DNA from: JALOPX01 sp041309605
GTDB lineage: Bacteria; Krumholzibacteriota; Krumholzibacteriia; Krumholzibacteriales; Krumholzibacteriaceae
Assembly (NCBI GenBank): GCA_041309605.1
Contig: JBFYZH010000071.1
Coordinates: forward strand, 1 to 16,871
Direction: 5' to 3'
Length of the DNA stretch: 16,871 nucleotides
The notes below the pieces were generated by a model. The model made no database searches. It worked only from the letters and a program-made list of their open reading frames with translations, and was not told the DNA's origin. Shown one piece after another: positions 15,064 through 16,871 of the stretch. Every line of letters starts with the position of its first letter. Within the stretch, counting starts at the first letter, position 1. The position numbers and the translations under genes were made by a program.

Positions 15064-16068
15064 ATGAAAAGCATGAAATGGAAATTTTTCCTCGGGATCC
15101 TGATAAGCGCCGTACTCCTGTACTTCGCCCTGCGGAACGTTAATCCGGACGAACTGGCGGCGGCTTTTGAAAGAGCCGATTACAGATATGCGGCTCCGGC
15201 CGTCTGCCTGAGCCTGATCAGTATCTGGTTCAGGGCCGTCAGGTGGAAATATCTTTTGAATCCCATAAAAGAAATCCGCCTGATGAACCTGGTATCTTCG
15301 ACGGCAATAGGTTTTATGGCCAACGGTGTTCTTCCGGCAAGACTGGGAGAGTTTATCAGGGCCTACGTTATCGGCCGGAAAGAAGGAATTAGTAAAAGTT
15401 CGGCCTTTGCCACCATAGTTTTCGAAAGAATTCTCGACGGCATGACCATCCTGGTTTTTTTCATCGTCGTTTTTCTCGGATATTCACGTGATTTTCCCGC
15501 CTGGCTGCACAATATCGTCTATATGGCTTCGGGCTTCTACCTGTTTTCTCTCGTATTCATGATTTTCCTCAGGCTTCGGACCGAGGCGGCCACGAGATTC
15601 GTCGGCTTTTTTCTAAAACCGTTTCCGGAGAAACCGAAAACAGTTATGGCAGGATGGCTTCAATCCTTTGTCGATGGACTGGGGATCATCAGAAGCGTAA
15701 AAAACGTGATCATCGCTTCCTTATATTCCATTCTCGTATGGCTGCCGAACGCCCTGGTCATTTACGTCATAGCCCGTTCTTTCGGCATGGAGCTTCCGGT
15801 CAGCGGAGCTTTTGTGATTCTGATAATAGTCTGTTTCGGCATAATGATCCCGTCCGCCCCCGCTTATTTAGGCACAATTCAATACTGCAGCGTGGCGGGA
15901 TTATCGTTGTACGGAGTGACCAAGGCCAGCGCGCTCAGTTTTTCGGTGATCTACCACATCTGTTCGTTTTTCCCTGTCATGATCGTGGGGTTCATTTTCC
16001 TTTTGATCGAAGGTTATTCCCTGATGGAACTGCGCGATTCCGCCGGCGGGAAGAACGGCGTGCAATAA
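15064..16068 (+). CDS. YbhN/AglD-type membrane protein (lysylphosphatidylglycerol synthase TM region)
   Basis: A 334-residue polytopic inner-membrane protein of the UPF0104/TIGR00374 family. The signature positions are clear: WFRAVRWKYLL (55-65), NGVLPARLGEFIRAYVIGR (87-105) and TIVFERILDGMTIL (117-130). Then follow about six further helices and a late SAPAYLGTIQYC segment (about 262-273). The family includes the membrane half of MprF and archaeal AglD; proposed roles are lipid or lipid-linked-sugar translocation and sugar transfer, but most members have no proven activity. Its place after the O-antigen ligase gene suggests it works on lipid-linked glycans or on a membrane lipid in the same envelope programme. 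No good ribosome site precedes ATG 15064; ATG 15073 is an alternative. It meets the acetyltransferase gene end to end with a 10-nt gap. Confidence 0.85.
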   Translation: MKSMKWKFFLGILISAVLLYFALRNVNPDELAAAFERADYRYAAPAVCLSLISIWFRAVRWKYLLNPIKEIRLMNLVSSTAIGFMANGVLPARLGEFIRAYVIGRKEGISKSSAFATIVFERILDGMTILVFFIVVFLGYSRDFPAWLHNIVYMASGFYLFSLVFMIFLRLRTEAATRFVGFFLKPFPEKPKTVMAGWLQSFVDGLGIIRSVKNVIIASLYSILVWLPNALVIYVIARSFGMELPVSGAFVILIIVCFGIMIPSAPAYLGTIQYCSVAGLSLYGVTKASALSFSVIYHICSFFPVMIVGFIFLLIEGYSLMELRDSAGGKNGVQ

Positions 16069-16078
16069 TTCAAATGTA

Positions 16079-16561
16079 TTACCAGGAATGCTCCCGTATG
16101 TCCCCGATCACTTCGGCCGGATTTCCTCCGACGATGGCATAATCCGGAACATCCTTGACGACGACCGATCCGGCCGCGACGATGGACATCCGCCCGACCG
16201 ACACGCCGGGATTTATAATGGCGTTTACCCCGACAAACGCACCCATCCTTATAATCGTATCCTTTACGATCGAATCCTTCCCGATCGCCTTCTTTATGGG
16301 ATCCGTAGGATTGAAGTGGGACAGGACTACTACGCCCCTGGTCAGATAAACCTCGTCTTCTATCGTCACATGTTCCGGATACAGGGAATCGATTATTACA
16401 TTCGGAGCGATATACACTCTTGATACGTTATTTATTTTCACTCCTCGCAACTTATTCAACAGGGGGGAAAGAAATATCGGCCACACGGCGGCATATGCCA
16501 GAAAACCGAGAAAACCCTTTACTAAAAATGACGGGGATACGAAATACCTATTTTTTTTCAT
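16079..16561 (-). CDS. Left-handed beta-helix (hexapeptide) acyltransferase
   Basis: A 160-residue protein of the WbbJ/WcaF/maltose-acetyltransferase type. The N-terminal ~35 residues include one hydrophobic segment (FLVKGFLGFLAYAAVWPIF). From ~45 on, hexapeptide repeats are readable: IAPNVIID, VTIEDEVYLTRGVVVLSHF, then VKDTIIRMGAFVGVNAII, VGRMSIVAAGSVV. The His in LSHFN (about 82) is the likely general base, and the end YAIVGGNPAEVI (141-152) is the characteristic cap. Such enzymes transfer acetyl from acetyl-CoA to sugar hydroxyls, here most likely decorating the polysaccharide precursor. The gene starts inside the end of the DUF2304 gene (14-bp overlap), so the two are translated together. 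A complete set of fewer coils than in free-standing enzymes is normal for this subgroup. Confidence 0.88.
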   Translation of the reverse strand: MKKNRYFVSPSFLVKGFLGFLAYAAVWPIFLSPLLNKLRGVKINNVSRVYIAPNVIIDSLYPEHVTIEDEVYLTRGVVVLSHFNPTDPIKKAIGKDSIVKDTIIRMGAFVGVNAIINPGVSVGRMSIVAAGSVVVKDVPDYAIVGGNPAEVIGDIREHSW

Positions 16562-16871
16562 CCTTTTCCCTTATCTGCTTTTCCAGTATGGCCGTATAGC
16601 TTATCAATTCCTGTATCTGATCGTTCATCTTGCTGATCCTTATCGTCATATAAAAGACATATACAAGAAGGAAACCGATCAATCCAACGTAAATGATATG
16701 CCTGGCATCGCTGATCCCTATCACGCTTGTCGCAAGCCACTTGTAAAACCTCTCCAGGACCGGAATCGAGACAAGAAACAGTGCGATCAGAATCCAGAGA
16801 AAAGCGTAGGAAGGACGGAAGGTATTCCTTTTGACAAACCTGAAAACAAAGTAGAAGAACATGATCCCCAA
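16548..16871 (-). CDS. DUF2304-like membrane protein, probably partial at right edge
   Basis: The minus-strand frame is open from the window edge to the TAA near 16548 (107 residues readable). Three hydrophobic helices are seen (about 18-37, 58-76 and a shorter first one), and the end MNDQIQELISYTAILEKQIREK is a coiled-coil tail. This layout, with WILIAL...RIS-MNDQIQEL, matches DUF2304, a small inner-membrane family commonly encoded beside family-2 glycosyltransferases in polysaccharide loci. An ATG at 16862 could be the start, but the family usually has one more helix upstream, so the true start probably lies outside the window. It overlaps the acetyltransferase gene by 14 bp. Function not known; it may help a glycosyltransferase at the membrane. 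Confidence 0.65.
   Translation of the reverse strand: MGIMFFYFVFRFVKRNTFRPSYAFLWILIALFLVSIPVLERFYKWLATSVIGISDARHIIYVGLIGFLLVYVFYMTIRISKMNDQIQELISYTAILEKQIREKDEKK

Noticed and set aside
1..16871. CRISPR arrays, tRNA genes, transposons, toxin-antitoxin or defence genes
   Set aside because: No regularly spaced repeats, cloverleaf-like sequence, transposase or nuclease/toxin motifs were found on either strand.

Overview
The window looks like a chromosomal piece of a Gram-negative bacterium of fairly high GC content. It encodes a beta-barrel outer-membrane protein, a lipoprotein and an outer-membrane-type envelope. The style of these proteins (FadL/PorV-like barrel with an NPA motif, DNRLRE-like lipoprotein, TPR protein) recalls uncultivated FCB-group lineages such as Krumholzibacteriota, Eisenbacteria or Latescibacterota. 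That placement is an impression from protein style, not a database result. I see no tRNA, rRNA, CRISPR array, transposase or integrase. No gene-free stretch exceeds 300 bases; the longest is the divergent promoter region at 6855-7116.

Left part, minus strand (1-6854). Two units are read right to left. The first runs OPT-family transporter, a two-domain GNAT acetyltransferase resembling WecD/RffC, then a class I SAM methyltransferase. The second has a good sigma70-like promoter at 2868-2895 and holds a lipoprotein with an internally repeated beta domain, an outer-membrane beta-barrel and a TPR protein cut by the window edge. The last three genes are joined with no gap (TAAATG, then TGATG), so they are very likely translated as one unit and probably act together at the envelope.

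Divergent control region (6855-7116). Convincing promoters face both ways. An exact 12-bp direct repeat lies just upstream of the leftward -35 and across the -10/start of the rightward promoter, so one regulator could act on both.

Right part (7117-16871). This is a surface-polysaccharide export and assembly region: a GT-C-like membrane protein with a C-terminal beta-sandwich, a Wzx-type flippase, an O-antigen ligase/polymerase (Wzy/WaaL type), a YbhN/AglD-type membrane protein, then on the minus strand a left-handed beta-helix acetyltransferase and a partial DUF2304 membrane protein. MurB (minus) and an M24 peptidase (plus) sit inside the block and are probably housekeeping genes. No GT-A or GT-B glycosyltransferase and no nucleotide-sugar enzyme is visible, so the locus probably continues past the right edge. 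The WecD-like acetyltransferase at 3831-4820 may be functionally linked to it.

I found no clear new defence or mobile system. The most interesting candidates are the tightly coupled lipoprotein/barrel/TPR operon, the GT-C/beta-sandwich protein, and repeated motifs in front of polysaccharide genes.
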